Shown: positions 31,798 through 41,568, counted from the stretch's first letter. The stretch: 64,000 bases of DNA from Pseudonocardia sp. CNS-004 (GCA_001942185.1 MKJV01000094.1:1-64000), one strand, 5' to 3'. The notes: generated by a model not told the origin, from the letters alone. Numbers and translations are program-made.

Positions 31798-32819
31798 GTG
31801 ACTCTCGACGTCGGCGTCATCGGCACCGGCATGATCGGCCAGGACCACATCCGCCGGATCACCACGGTCCTGTCCGGAGCGCGGGTCACCGCGGTGACCG
31901 ACGTGGACCTCGACCGCGCCCGTGCCGTCGCGGACGGCCCGGGCGCCACCGTGCACGAGACCGGCCGGGCCCTGATCGACGACGCGGGCGTGGACGCCGT
32001 CGTCGTCACGTCGTGGGGGCCGACGCACGAGGAGTACGTGCTCGCCGCGATCGCCGCCGGCAAGCAGGTCTTCTGCGAGAAGCCATTGGCCACCAGCCGC
32101 GAGGCGTGCGACCGGATCGTCGACGCCGAGGTCGCGGCCGGGCGGCGGATGGTGCAGGTCGGGTTCATGCGCCGGTTCGACCCGCAGTACCGCGCGATGA
32201 AGGACGTGGTCGGCAGCGGGGAGATCGGGGCGCCGCTGCTCATGCACGCGGCGCACCGCAACCCCTCGGTGCCGGACTTCTTCACCAGCGACATGACGAT
32301 CAACGACTCCACGGTCCACGACATCGACGTGGCGCGCTGGATGTTCGACGACGAGATCGCCGCCGTCACCGTGCTGAAGGGCCGGATCAGCCGCAAGGCG
32401 AAGGCGGGCTTCAACGACCCGTTGCTCGTGCTGCTGGAGATGCGCAGTGGCGTGATCGTGGACGTCGAGGCGATGGTGAACGCGGGCTTCGGCTACGACA
32501 TCCGCGGCGAGGTCGTCTGCGAGGACGGCACCGTGGAGCTCTCGGAGAGCGCGGGCGCGTCGTCAAGAGCGCGGGCCGCTACGCCGGGCGGGTGCCGGAG
32601 AACTGGAAGGAGCGGTTCGTCGGGGCGTTCGACCTGGAGCTGCAGGCCTGGGTCGACGCCGTGTCGGCGGGCGGCAGCACCGGCCCGAGCGCGTGGGACG
32701 GGTACGCGGCCACCGTCGCCTGCGAAACCGGCCTCGCGGCGCTGCGCAGTGGGCGGCGCGAGGAGATCGTCCTGAGGGAGCGTCCCGATCTCTACGCCAA
32801 GGAGGGGGTGACGGCGTGA
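31798..32819 (+). CDS. iolG: Gfo/Idh/MocA dehydrogenase, probable inositol 2-dehydrogenase IolG
   Basis: IolG oxidises myo-inositol to 2-keto-myo-inositol with NAD. The roughly 341-aa protein has a Rossmann GVIGTGMIGQDH, the family motif VFCEKPLATS, VQVGFMRRFDPQY, and the catalytic HDIDVARWMFDDE with Asp/His. The frame breaks near 32560 (GCGGGCC). The GTG at 31798 has GAGAGGAG upstream. Of the three Gfo/Idh genes in the window, this one best matches IolG. Confidence 0.87.
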
Positions 32820-33816
32820 AGAAGCTCGGCATCGGCCTGGCCGGCGTCGGGCGGATGGGGCGCATCCACGCGGTCGACCTCGTCTCCCGCTGCGCCCGCG
32901 CCGGGCTGGCCTGCGTCTACGACGCCGACGCCGAGCGCGCCGCCGCACTGGCGACGCAGCTGGACGTACCGGTGGCTGCCACGTTCGACGAGCTGCTCGA
33001 ACGCTCGGAGGCGGTCGCGATCGCCACCCCCACCGGCACGCACGCGGAGCTCACCGTGGCGGCGACGAAAGCGGGCCTCCCGGTGTTCTGCGAGAAGCCG
33101 ATCTCGCTGGACCGCGGCACCACCGTCGCCACGCTCACCGCCGTCGAGGCCGCCGGCATCCCGTTCCAGGTGGGGTTCCACCGCCGCTTCGACCCCGACT
33201 GGGTGGCCGCGGCCGACCGGATCAGCGCAGGTGAGCTCGGCGACGTCACGCTCTTCCGCACGTCCCTGCGGGACATGAACCCGCCGGACCCGGCCTACCT
33301 CGCGGGATCGGGTGGCTTCTTCGTGGACGTCACCGTGCATGACCTGGACGTCGCCCGCTGGCTGGTGGGCGAGGTCGTCGAGGTCAGCGCGCACGGCACC
33401 GCCTCCGACCCGGCGTTCTCCGAGATCGGCGACATCGACACCGCCGTGGTCGTGCTGCGGTTCGCGAGCGGCGCCCTCGGCGTGATCGACACGCCCGCGG
33501 GGCCCGCTACGGCTACGAGTGCTCCACCGAGGTGATGGGCACCCTCGCCACCGCGCGGATCGACAACCCGCACCGGCGCGGCCTGGAGTGGCGCACCCCC
33601 GGCGTCGCGGCCCGCGACCTCGTGCACGACTTCGAGGAGCGCTACCCGTACGCGTACGCCGCCGAGCTGGACGCGTTCGCCGACTGCGTGCGCTCCGGCA
33701 CCCCACCCCGCGTCACCGGCCGGGACGCGCTCGCCGCGTTCGACCTGGCCGTGGCCGCCGACGAGTCATGGCGCACCGGGCGGCCGGTGACCGTTTCCCA
33801 GGAGGTTCCCGCATGA
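32816..33816 (+). CDS. Gfo/Idh/MocA-family oxidoreductase, second copy
   Basis: The roughly 333-aa NAD-dependent dehydrogenase has GIGLAGVGRMGRIHAVDL, VFCEKPISLD, FQVGFHRRFDPDW, GSGGFFVDVTVHDLDVARWL. The frame breaks near 33503 (GGGGGCCC lost one base). The GTG overlaps the iolG stop. It is probably scyllo-inositol dehydrogenase or an inosose epimerising partner of IolG; the sequence alone does not decide. Confidence 0.83.
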
Positions 33817-34692
33817 CACCCGACCGGATCGCCGGCGCCCCGATCTCGTGGGGCGTGTGCGAGGTGCCCGGCTGGGGCCACCAGCTGGCACCCGCCCGCG
33901 TGCTCGCCGAGATGCACGACGTCGGGCTCGCCGCCACCGAGCTCGGCCCCGACGGGTTCCTCCCCTCCGACCCGGGCGCATGGCCGATGTGCTCGCCCGC
34001 CACGAGCTGCAGGCCATCGGCGGGTTCACCCCGCTGCTCCTGCACGTCCCGGGCCATAACCCGGTGCCGGACGTCGAGAAGCTGCTGCAGGCCTACGCCG
34101 CCACCGGGTCGGACGTCCTCGTGCTGTCGGCCGTGACCGGTCTCGACGGCTACGACGACCGCCCCGAACTGGACGCCCAGGCTGGCGCACGCTGCTCGGC
34201 AACCTCGACCGCCTCGACGCGCTCGCCGCCGAGCACGGCGTCAAGGCCGTGCTGCACCCGCACGTCGGCACGATGGTCGAGAACGGCGAGGAGGTGCAGC
34301 GCGTGCTCGACGGCTCGTCGGTGGCGCTCTGCCTCGACACCGGGCACCTGCTCATCGGCGGCACCGACCCCGCCGAGCTCACCCGCCAGGCGCCGCACCG
34401 GATCGCGCACACGCACGTCAAGGACGTCGACCTCGGCCTGGCCCGCCAGGTGCAGTCCGGGCGACGGACCTACACCGAGGCCGTGCGCGAGGGGATCTAC
34501 CGCCCGGTGGGCCATGGCGACGTCGACTTCGCCGCGATCGTCGAGCACCTGCGCGCCGACGGCTACCCCGGCTGGTACGTGCTGGAGCAGGACACGATCC
34601 TCGCCGAGGAGCCCCGCGGCGAGGGCCCGCTCACCGACGTCCGCACCTCGGTCGCCGCGCTGCAGGCACTTCTCGGCGCCCCGACGGAGTGA
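33813..34692 (+). CDS. iolE: IolE-type inosose dehydratase, second TIM-barrel protein
   Basis: This xylose-isomerase-like barrel has about 293 aa. It begins IAGAPISWGVCEVPGWGHQL, the usual actinobacterial IolE start. Metal-site segments are AATELGPDGFLP, AVLHPHVGTMVENGEEV and LCLDTGHLLIGGTDP. IolE removes water from 2-keto-inositol. Two frame breaks are seen, near 33980 (GGGCCG) and 34176 (CAGGGC). ATGA overlap with the preceding gene and GGAGG upstream. I judge this the better iolE candidate of the two. Confidence 0.85.
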
Positions 34693-34784
34693 CGCAGGCC
34701 TCACCCCGAGGCGACACACTCGGGGCCGCTGGGACGATAGTCCGACAAGCGGTTGACACCGAGTCTCCGAGGGGGGCCAACACC

Positions 34785-34958
34785 ATGATCAATATCTCTG
34801 TGTCCTCGCGATCCCTGGCGGCCGCCCGCCGGGTCGACCCGAACGTCTCCCCGGCCGCGGTGCACGCCGCCGTGGAGGCCGCGATCGCCGAGCACACCCG
34901 CGAACAGGGTCGGCGCCCGATCCAGCCCCCGGAGGAGCTCGAGGGCCGCGACGCGTAG
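34785..34958 (+). CDS. Small hypothetical protein
   Basis: The 57-aa product (MINISVSSRSLAAARRVDPN...) has an alanine-rich helix and an acidic end (PPEELEGRDA). GAGGGGGG precedes the ATG, and a TTGACA lies at 34753-34758 without a clear -10. It ends 353 bp before the next gene. I recognise no family; codon usage looks coding. Confidence 0.5.
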   Translation: MINISVSSRSLAAARRVDPNVSPAAVHAAVEAAIAEHTREQGRRPIQPPEELEGRDA

Positions 34959-35019
34959 TTACGGCCGCCCACGCGCTGCCGCAACCCGCGTGCCCTGGCA
35001 CGGTCCGTCGACGGGCCGC

Positions 35020-35240
35020 GTGAGCGGACTCGGGGCGTGTGAGCGGGCTGAAGCCGCACGACCGCCGGTCGGCCGCACACATCGTCCCGGCTCGCGCGAC
35101 CGGTCTGGGCTCGCGCGACCGGTCGATGGGTCGCGTCGGCGGACGCGGGGTGCGTAGGCAGACGCGGGGTGTGTCAACGCTGGGCAGGCTCGGTTCACGC
35201 ACAGCTTCTCGGCTCACGCACCCCGTGTCGCCCACGCATG
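35020..35240. repeat. 19-bp periodic inverted array
   Basis: Direct repeats occur 19 bp apart: GTGAGCGG at 35020 and 35039, CTCGCGCGACCGGTC at 35091 and 35110, GACGCGGGG at 35142 and 35161. Inverted partners CACGCA lie at 35196, 35215 and 35233. The left GACGCGGGGTGYGT unit reappears in reverse as ACGCACCCCGTGTC. It fills the gap between a plus-strand ORF and a convergent minus-strand ORF. Confidence 0.75.
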
Positions 35241-35311
35241 CCATCGACGGGTCGCGTCTGCGGATACAGCGTGCGCCGACAGAGACAGGGTGCGTCCGGA
35301 CGCGGGACCTC

Positions 35312-35605
35312 CTACACAGGGGGCAGTGTCCATAGGCCGCGCGGCTTCCGGTGATGCGTCCCGCGGAACGGCCGGTTGACGGCCTCCTTCACGAACCACC
35401 ACCCCTCGTCCTCGGTGTCCGCCCAGCCGTGCGAGGTCTTGCCCTCGTCCAGCACGACGGTCCACCGGTACCGGCCGGAACGCTCCTGGAACGTCACCGA
35501 CGCCCGGCCCTGTTGACGGGCGATCTGCAACCGCGCCTCCGCCTCGTCCGGTGCCTCACCCATCGCGAACCCGCCCCCAGGTAGCTCGGTCATCCAGAAC
35601 GCCAC
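35312..35605 (-). CDS. Small hypothetical protein, divergent from an HTH gene
   Basis: The 97-aa product contains FQERSGRYRWTVVLDEGKTS and GWADTEDEGWWFVKEAVNR; aromatic-rich beta strands are likely. I do not recognise a family. The GTG at 35605 is chosen because a TAGGCT -10 (35618-35613) lies 7 nt upstream; a longer frame starts at 35638 within a dyad. The local sequence upstream is unusually AT-rich for this genome. It may be part of a mobile remnant with the HTH gene. Confidence 0.55.
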   Translation of the reverse strand: MAFWMTELPGGGFAMGEAPDEAEARLQIARQQGRASVTFQERSGRYRWTVVLDEGKTSHGWADTEDEGWWFVKEAVNRPFRGTHHRKPRGLWTLPPV

Positions 35606-35622
35606 ACCCCACAGCCTATGGC

Positions 35623-35651
35623 TGACATCTATGGACATTCAACCTATGTCA
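35623..35651. promoter_or_regulatory. Imperfect dyad in the divergent promoter region
   Basis: TGACATCTATGG and CCTATGTCA are reverse complements apart from a two-base bulge. The dyad lies just upstream of the -10 of the hypothetical gene, so it is a candidate operator for the adjacent HTH protein. Confidence 0.45.
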
Positions 35652-35720
35652 AGGACTTTCAGTCACACCTGAGGTCATCGAACTACCTCCGGTTCGATAC
35701 CCCGACTTAGCGTGGACAAC

Positions 35721-35905
35721 GTGCCACCCGGCTTGCTCACGACCACTCAGCTCGCGAAGGAGCTGAACGTGTCGACGAAGACGATCCATCGCTGGGGGCC
35801 GCCGGGAAGATCCAGCCGACCCTCACGACCCCCGGCAACCAGTTCCGGTTCAGGTTGGATGACGTCCTCGAACAGCTGGGCCAGCCGCGGAAGCGGCCGG
35901 AGTAG
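35721..35905 (+). CDS. Small MerR/excisionase-type DNA-binding protein
   Basis: After one repair near 35797 (a G run one base short) the product has about 61 aa: LLTTTQLAKELNVSTKTIHR, then TPGNQFRFRLDDVLEQLGQP. This is a helix-turn-helix of the excisionase/BldC class. A TAGCGT -10 (35708-35713) lies 7 nt before the GTG at 35721. Such proteins are usually excisionases or small regulators, and here no integrase is visible. Convergent with lacI. Confidence 0.7.
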
Positions 35906-35912
35906 CGACGGC

Positions 35913-36908
35913 TCAGCGCGGCGGCGCTGTGGTGCCCCGGACCACCAGGTGCGGGGTCAGGATCTCCTCCACCGGCTCGGCGCGGTTCCCGTCCAGGCGG
36001 TCCACCGCCGCGGCCACGGCGCGGCGGGCCTGCTCGGCGGCCTCCTGGCTCACGGTCGTGAGGTCGATGTGGGCGAGCCGGGCCAGTTCGCCGTCGTCGT
36101 AGCCGATCACCGACACGTCCTGGGGCACCCGGACCCCCGCGCGCAGGAACACGTCGAGGACGCCGATCGCGCAGCGGTCGTTCGCCGCGATCACGGCGGT
36201 CGGCAGGTCGGGCTCGGCCAGCAGCGCCCGCGCCGCTGCCGCACCGGCGGCCTCGACCGGGCCGCCGGGCAGGACACGGCCGTCCAGGTCGTGGCGGCGC
36301 AGTGCGGCGACGAACCCGGCCCTCCGGTCGGCGGCCATGGCCGCCTCGCCGCCGTCGACGTGCACGATCCGCCGGTGCCCGAGTGCGACGACGTGGTCGA
36401 CCGACTCGCCGACGCCGGCCTCGTCGGCCACGCGCACCACGTCGAACCCGTCGGGCGCGACGTGCCGGGCAACCACGACGACGGGCACCCGGGACGCGAG
36501 CGCCGCGAGGTCGGCCACCGGTAGCTCGGGGGCCGGCATCAGCACTGCCTCGCAGCGCATGTCCAGCAGCGTGTCCACCACCCTGGCCTCGTCGGAGACC
36601 GGGGTGACCGCGCTCAGCGCCACGGCGTACCCGCGCTCGTCGGCGGCGACCTGCACCTCCTCGGCCATCTCCGTGCGGAACGCGTCGCGCAGGAGCACGG
36701 GGACGCCGAGCAGCCGGGTGCGGCGGCGGGCGAGCAGGCTGGCCGTGCGGTCGGCCCGGTAGCCGAGCCGCTCGGCGGCCGCGAGCACGCGCTCACGGGT
36801 GCGGGCGCTCGGCCCCGGCACGTCGCGCAGCACGAGCGACACCGACGCGGTCGAGACGCCCGCTTCGGCGGCGACGTCCTCCAGCCTCGGCCTGCGGTGC
36901 ACGCGCAC
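35913..36908 (-). CDS. LacI-family transcriptional regulator
   Basis: The 331-aa regulator has an N-terminal HTH PRLEDVAAEAGVSTASVSLV and hinge LGYRADRTASLLARRRTRLL, then a sugar-binding-like core ending DLTTVSQEAAEQARRAVAAA. A perfect palindrome of LacI type lies in the divergent region before the dioxygenase operon. It probably represses that operon until a ligand binds. Intact. Confidence 0.9.
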   Translation of the reverse strand: MRVHRRPRLEDVAAEAGVSTASVSLVLRDVPGPSARTRERVLAAAERLGYRADRTASLLARRRTRLLGVPVLLRDAFRTEMAEEVQVAADERGYAVALSAVTPVSDEARVVDTLLDMRCEAVLMPAPELPVADLAALASRVPVVVVARHVAPDGFDVVRVADEAGVGESVDHVVALGHRRIVHVDGGEAAMAADRRAGFVAALRRHDLDGRVLPGGPVEAAGAAAARALLAEPDLPTAVIAANDRCAIGVLDVFLRAGVRVPQDVSVIGYDDGELARLAHIDLTTVSQEAAEQARRAVAAAVDRLDGNRAEPVEEILTPHLVVRGTTAPPR

Positions 36909-36912
36909 CCCC

Positions 36913-36963
36913 TTGACACTCGTCGACGATCCGAGGATCGTAACCCGTGTCTAAAGCGCTTTA
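36913..36963 (+). promoter_or_regulatory. Promoter and LacI operator of the dioxygenase operon
   Basis: TTGACA (36913-36918) is a good -35; the -10 is weak, near 36936-36943. The perfect palindrome TAAAGCGCTTTA (36952-36963) covers the predicted start of transcription and has the central CG of LacI-family operators. Confidence 0.75.
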
Positions 36964-36977
36964 AAACGGGAGCCGCC

Positions 36978-38118
36978 ATGACACCGACGCATGCAGCCGA
37001 CACCCGCTGGACCGAGGCGACCTGCCGGCTCGACGACCTCATCGAGGTGCTCGCCGACCGCACCGACCAGCACACCTTCCCGCTGGCCACCGAGCTCGTC
37101 GCCGAGGTGCTGGTCTACGACGCCGCCCGCCTGCTGGCCGCACCGCCCGACGAGGCGCGGGCCGAGCTGGTCCGCGCCTTCTCCGACGGCCCCGGCGTCG
37201 TCGTGGTACGCGGCGCCTACCCGGACCCGGCCGTCGTCGACCGCGCCACCGCGGCGTTCGAGGAGCTGATCGCCGAACAGCGCGCGAGCGGGGCCGTGGC
37301 GGGCGACCACTTCGCGAAGCCGGGCGCGAACGACCGGATCTGGAACGCACTGGAGAAGCTCGCCGTCCGCGCGCCCGAGGTCTTCGTCGACTACTACGCC
37401 AACCCGGTGCTCGCCCTCGTCTCGACGGCATGGCTGGGCCCGGGCTACCAGGTCACGTCGCAGGTCAACGTCGTCAACCCGGGCGGAGCCGCCAGGTGGG
37501 CCACCGCGACTACCACCTCGGGTTTCTGCCACCCGCCCGCATCGAGCAGTTCCCGCCGCACGTGCACGTCCTCTCCCCCGTGCTCACGCTGCAGGCGCCG
37601 TGGCCCACACGGAGATGCCCGTGGAGAGCGGGCCCACGATGTACCTGCCGCACTCGCAGAAGTACGGGCCCGGCTACCTCGCCACCGGCCGTCCCGAGTT
37701 CGTCGATCACTTCGAGCGCCACCAGGTCCAGCTCCCGCTCGCCAAGGGCGACGCCGCGTTCTTCAACCCGGCCGTGATCCACGGAGCGGGTACGAACCGT
37801 TCGGCCGACATGCGCCGGATGGCGAACCTCCTGCAGGTCTCCTCGGCGTTCGGGCGTGCGATGGAGAGCGTCGACCGCGACCGGATCTGCCGCGCCGTCT
37901 ACCCGGCGCTGCGCGCCCACCCGGATCCCGGGCACGCCGTCGCCGCGGCCGCCGAGGGCTACCCGTTCCCGACGAACCTCGACCGCGACCCGCCGGTGGA
38001 CGGGCTCGCCCCGCCGACCCAGGCCGACCTCGTGCGGAAGGCGCTCGCCGAAGGCTGGTCGCCCGAGACGTTCGAGACCGCGCTCACCGAGCACTCCGAC
38101 CGCCGCCGGACCGCGTGA
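36978..38118 (+). CDS. Phytanoyl-CoA dioxygenase (PhyH) family Fe(II)/2-oxoglutarate enzyme
   Basis: The roughly 380-aa oxygenase has the double-stranded beta-helix ligands in VGHRDYHLGF (His-x-Asp) and the distal His in NPAVIHGAGTNRSADMRR, whose Arg would bind 2-oxoglutarate. Two frame breaks, near 37493 (GCCC) and 37596 (CAGGGC), are each repaired by one base. GGGAG lies before the ATG. It is the first gene of a LacI-controlled operon with an SDR and a Gfo/Idh dehydrogenase. The substrate is unknown; hydroxylation or oxidative demethylation of a sugar-like compound is a guess from context. Confidence 0.85.
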
Positions 38119-38893
38119 TGGCGCTCCTGGAGGACCGGGTCGTCCTGGTCAGCGGTGGTACGCAGGGCGTGGGCGCCGGGGTGGCGCGGGCCGCGGCCCG
38201 CGAAGGCGCCACCGTCGCCGTCACCGGGCGGCGGCGCGAGCCGGGCGAGAAGCTCGTCGCCGTCCTGCGCGAAACCGGGGCCGAAGCGCTGTACGTGCCG
38301 ACCGACGTCGCGGACGTGGCGCAGGTGCAGGCAGGCGTCGCCACGGTCGTCGAGGCGTTCGGGCGGGTCGACTCGCTGGTCAACGCGGCCGGGCTGACCT
38401 CGAGGGGCACGCTCGTCAACACCTCACCGGAGCTGTTCGACGAGCACATCGCGATCAACCTGCGCGCACCGTTCTTCCTCATGCAGGCCGCGGTGCGCGA
38501 CATGCTCCGCCGCGGCGCCACCGGCACGATCGTCAACGTCATCTCGTCCTCGGAGCTGGGCGGGCAGCCCTACCTGGCCCCGTACGTCGCGGCGAAGGCC
38601 GGCCTCGCCGGCCTCACCCGGAACGCCGCGCACGCCCACCGCTTCGACCGGATCCGGATCAACGGGCTCGACATCGGCTGGACCGACACCGAGGGCGAGG
38701 ACGCCACGCAGCGCCGGTTCCACGACGCCGACGACGGATGGCGCGCGGAGGCGGGCGAGCGCTGCCGATGGGCAGGCTCGGGCAGGTCGACGAGATCGCC
38801 GACTTCGTCGTGTTCCTGCTGTCGGACCGCAGCGGCGTCGTCACCGGCTCGGTGATCGACTGGGATCAGAACGTGTTCGGAGGGTTGGACTGA
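38118..38893 (+). CDS. Short-chain dehydrogenase/reductase
   Basis: The roughly 258-aa SDR has the nucleotide motif VSGGTQGVGAG, NAAG (VNAAGLTSRG), catalytic Ser in VISSSELGG and YVAAK (Y-x-x-x-K). The frame breaks near 38763 (one G missing before LPMGRLGQVDEIADFV). It overlaps PhyH by TGATG and the next gene in the same way. It likely oxidises the product of the upstream oxygenase. Confidence 0.88.
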
Positions 38894-39892
38894 TGCGCCT
38901 GGGTCTCATCGGGCTCGGCCGGATCGGCGCGTTCCACGCGCAGACGCTCGCCGACCTGACAGCCGTCGATTCGCTGGTCGTCACCGACGCCGTCCCGGCG
39001 GTCACGAAAGAGGTGGCCGGGCGCGTCGGCGCGGCGCCGGTCGACTCGGTGGCGGAGCTGCTCGCCGCCGGCGTCGACGGGGTGCTCGTCGCCGCCGCCA
39101 CCGACACCCACCCGGAGCTGGTGCTCGCCGCCGCCTCGGCCGGGTTGCCGGTGTTCTGCGAGAAGCCGCTCGCCCGGGCGGTGGACGATGCGGTGCGGGT
39201 GGCCCGGCGGGTGCAGGAGTCCGGTGTCCCCGTGCAGGTCGGCTATCCCCGCCGGTTCGACCCCGCGTTCCTCGCCGGCCGCGCGGCTTGGAGAGCGGGA
39301 GCTCGGTGCGCTGCACACCGTCCGTTCCACCACGCTCGACCCGGCGCCGCCGCCCGCCGCGTACCTCGCCGGGTCGGGTGGGATCTTCCGCGACTGCGCG
39401 GTGCACGACTTCGACGCCGTGCGCTGGGTGACCGGCCGCGAGGTCGTCGAGGTGTACGCCACCGGCTCCGACCGCGGCGACCCGGTGTTCAGCGAGATCG
39501 GGGACGTGCACACCGCCGCCGTGATCCTGACGTTCGACGACGGCACGCTCGGCGTGGTGTCGGTCAGCCGCGGCAACCCGCGCGGCTACGACGTGCGGCT
39601 GGAGCTGCACGGCACGGCCGACAGCGCCGCGGCGGGCCTGGACGACGGGCTGCCGCTGCGCTCCCTGGAACCCGGGGTGACGTTCCCGGCGGGCCCGCCC
39701 CACGGGTTCTTCATGGACCGGCTCGCCGTGGCGTTCCGGGCGGAGCTGGCCGCGTTCACCGAGGTGGTGGCGGGCACCCGGCCGAGCCCGTGCACGGTGC
39801 AGGACGCCCTGGAGGTGGCGTTCATCGCGGAGGCCGCCGCGCTCTCCCTGCGGGAGCACCGCCCGGTGCGCGTGGCGGAGATCCGTCCCTGA
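38893..39892 (+). CDS. Gfo/Idh/MocA-family oxidoreductase, third copy
   Basis: The roughly 333-aa dehydrogenase has GLIGLGRIGAFHAQTL, VFCEKPLARA, VQVGYPRRFDPAF and GSGGIFRDCAVHDFDAVRWV. The frame breaks near 39288. It belongs to the LacI-controlled unit (PhyH-SDR-this gene) by overlapping stops and starts. It is closer in motif detail to the dehydrogenase at 32816 than to iolG. Confidence 0.85.
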
Positions 39893-39917
39893 TCAGCTGA
39901 ATCCGAGCCCCACCGCG

Positions 39918-39945
39918 TTGCCTGATGATCGACATCCGGTAGCGT
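39918..39945 (+). promoter_or_regulatory. Promoter of the NUDIX-HTH gene
   Basis: TTGCCT (39918-39923) and TAGCGT (39940-39945) are separated by 16 bp. A short leader with GGGGAGG precedes the ATG at 39973. Confidence 0.5.
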
Positions 39946-39972
39946 CAGCCCGACGAGAAGTCGGGGAGGACG

Positions 39973-40645
39973 ATGCGCGGCAACCTGTTCGCCGTTGCGG
40001 TGGACCTGGTCGTGCTCACGGTGCGGGAGGGCACGCTGTGCGTGCTGCTGCGCGAACGAGCCGCACCCCCGTTCGCCGGCGAGCGCGCCCTCCCCGGCGG
40101 TTTCGTGCAGGGCGTGAGGACCTGCTCGACGCCGCGGGCCGGGAGCTCGCGGAGATCGGGCTCGCGATCGAGGGCCACCACCTGGAGCAGCTCGCGAGCT
40201 ACGCCGCCCCCGACCGGGACCCGCGCGGGCGGGTGCTGACGGTGGGGCACCTCGCCCTCGTGCCCGACCTGCCCGAGCCGCCCGGCGAAGGCGCGTGGAT
40301 CTCGGTGAAGGAGGCCGGGCTACTCGCGTTCGACCACGTGCAGATCCTCGCCGACGGTGTCGAGCGCGCCCGGGCGAAGCTCGAGTACACGACGCTCGCC
40401 GCCGCGTCTGCCCGGCGGAGTTCACGATCTCGCAGCTCCGCCGGGTGTACGAGGCGGTGTGGGACACCGAGCCCGACCCGCGCAACTTCTCCCGCAAGGT
40501 CACCTCGACGCCCGGCTTCCTCGTGCCCACCGGCGCGAAGGTCAGCTCCGGCCGGGGGCGGCCGGGCCAGCTGTTCCGCCGCGGCCCGGCCACGGCCCTG
40601 CACCCGCCGATGCTGCGGGACCAGGCGCCGGGCTCCCCGGGGTAG
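39973..40645 (+). CDS. NUDIX-domain protein with C-terminal winged helix (NrtR-like)
   Basis: The roughly 224-aa protein has an N-terminal NUDIX fold (LRERAAPPFAGERALPGGFV) and a C-terminal winged helix (FTISQLRRVYEAVW, DPRNFSRKVTSTPGFLV). That architecture is typical of NrtR-type regulators of NAD metabolism or sugar use, in which the NUDIX domain senses a nucleotide. The NUDIX box reads GRELAEIGL where catalytic enzymes have REx2EExGL, so hydrolysis is doubtful. Two frame breaks, near 40113 and 40400. Confidence 0.8.
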
Positions 40646-40683
40646 GCCGTCACGCGAGCGCCCCGCCGAGCGAGCTTCCCGGC

Positions 40684-41148
40684 ATGACCGTTCCGACCCT
40701 CGCCGGCATCCACCACCTGAAGCTCCCGGTGCGCGACCTGCGGCGTTCCGCGCAGTGGTACGAGGAGGTGCTCGGCTACCGCGTGTTCGCCGAGTTCGTG
40801 GAGCAGGGCGTGCTCATGGGCCTGGCGATGGAGCACCTCGACGGCGGTCCGCCACTCGCCCTGCGCCTCGACCCCGCACGCGCCGAGACCGCCGCCGGGT
40901 TCGACTACTTCTCCTTCGGCGTACCGGATCGGCCGGGGATCGAGGCGATGGCCGCCCGGCTGGACGCGCTGGACCTCCCGCACGGTGGTGTGCACCGGGC
41001 GAGCGAGGGGTGGATCCTGCCGATGCTCCACGACCCGGACGGGCACGAGGTGCGCTTCTACACCCACGCCCGTCACGAGGACGCTCCGGCGGGGCCACAC
41101 CGCGTGTACGACCCCGGCCCGGACATGCGCGTCGAGCCGCTGGCCTGA
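40684..41148 (+). CDS. VOC-family (glyoxalase-like) protein
   Basis: The 154-aa vicinal-oxygen-chelate fold has metal positions in GIHHLKLPVRDLRRSAQWYE and later in LHDPDGHEVRFYTH. It is a single polypeptide with two beta-alpha-beta modules. The substrate is unknown. Intact; convergent with the SRPBCC gene. Confidence 0.85.
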   Translation: MTVPTLAGIHHLKLPVRDLRRSAQWYEEVLGYRVFAEFVEQGVLMGLAMEHLDGGPPLALRLDPARAETAAGFDYFSFGVPDRPGIEAMAARLDALDLPHGGVHRASEGWILPMLHDPDGHEVRFYTHARHEDAPAGPHRVYDPGPDMRVEPLA

Positions 41149-41152
41149 GCGG

Positions 41153-41568
41153 TCAGATCGTGGGGACGTAGGCCGACAGCCCGTCGAGCAGCATCCCGCT
41201 CCCCTGCTCGGACATGTCGCGCTGCTCCGCGGTGGCGCAGGTCTGGGACAGCACGATCCGGGTCCGCCCGTCGATGTCGGTGAGGTCCACGACCATCGGG
41301 GTGGACCGCCGCCGGGAAGATCCATGATCACCTCGAGGCGCTCGTTCTCGACGACGTCGCCGTAGGTGCCGGTCAGCGGGAACTCCGAGCCGTCCGGGCT
41401 GGCCATCGTGGCGCTCCAGGCGCCGCCGGGCCGCACGTCGAGGGAGATCGTCGGCAGCACCGCGCCGGACCACTGCGCGTAGTGCTCCGGCTGGGTCCAG
41501 GCCGCCCAGACGTTCTCGACCGGCGCGTCGAGCTCGCGGGTCAGGGTGTAGGAGTGCGAGTCGCTCAT
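41153..41568 (-). CDS. SRPBCC/AHSA1-domain protein
   Basis: The roughly 138-aa START-like protein begins TLTRELDAPVENVWAAWTQP and has DVRPGGAWSATM, the usual AHSA1 features. The frame breaks near 41314. GAGGAGA lies before the ATG at 41568. Members bind hydrophobic ligands or modulate Hsp90; which applies here is unknown. Confidence 0.82.
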
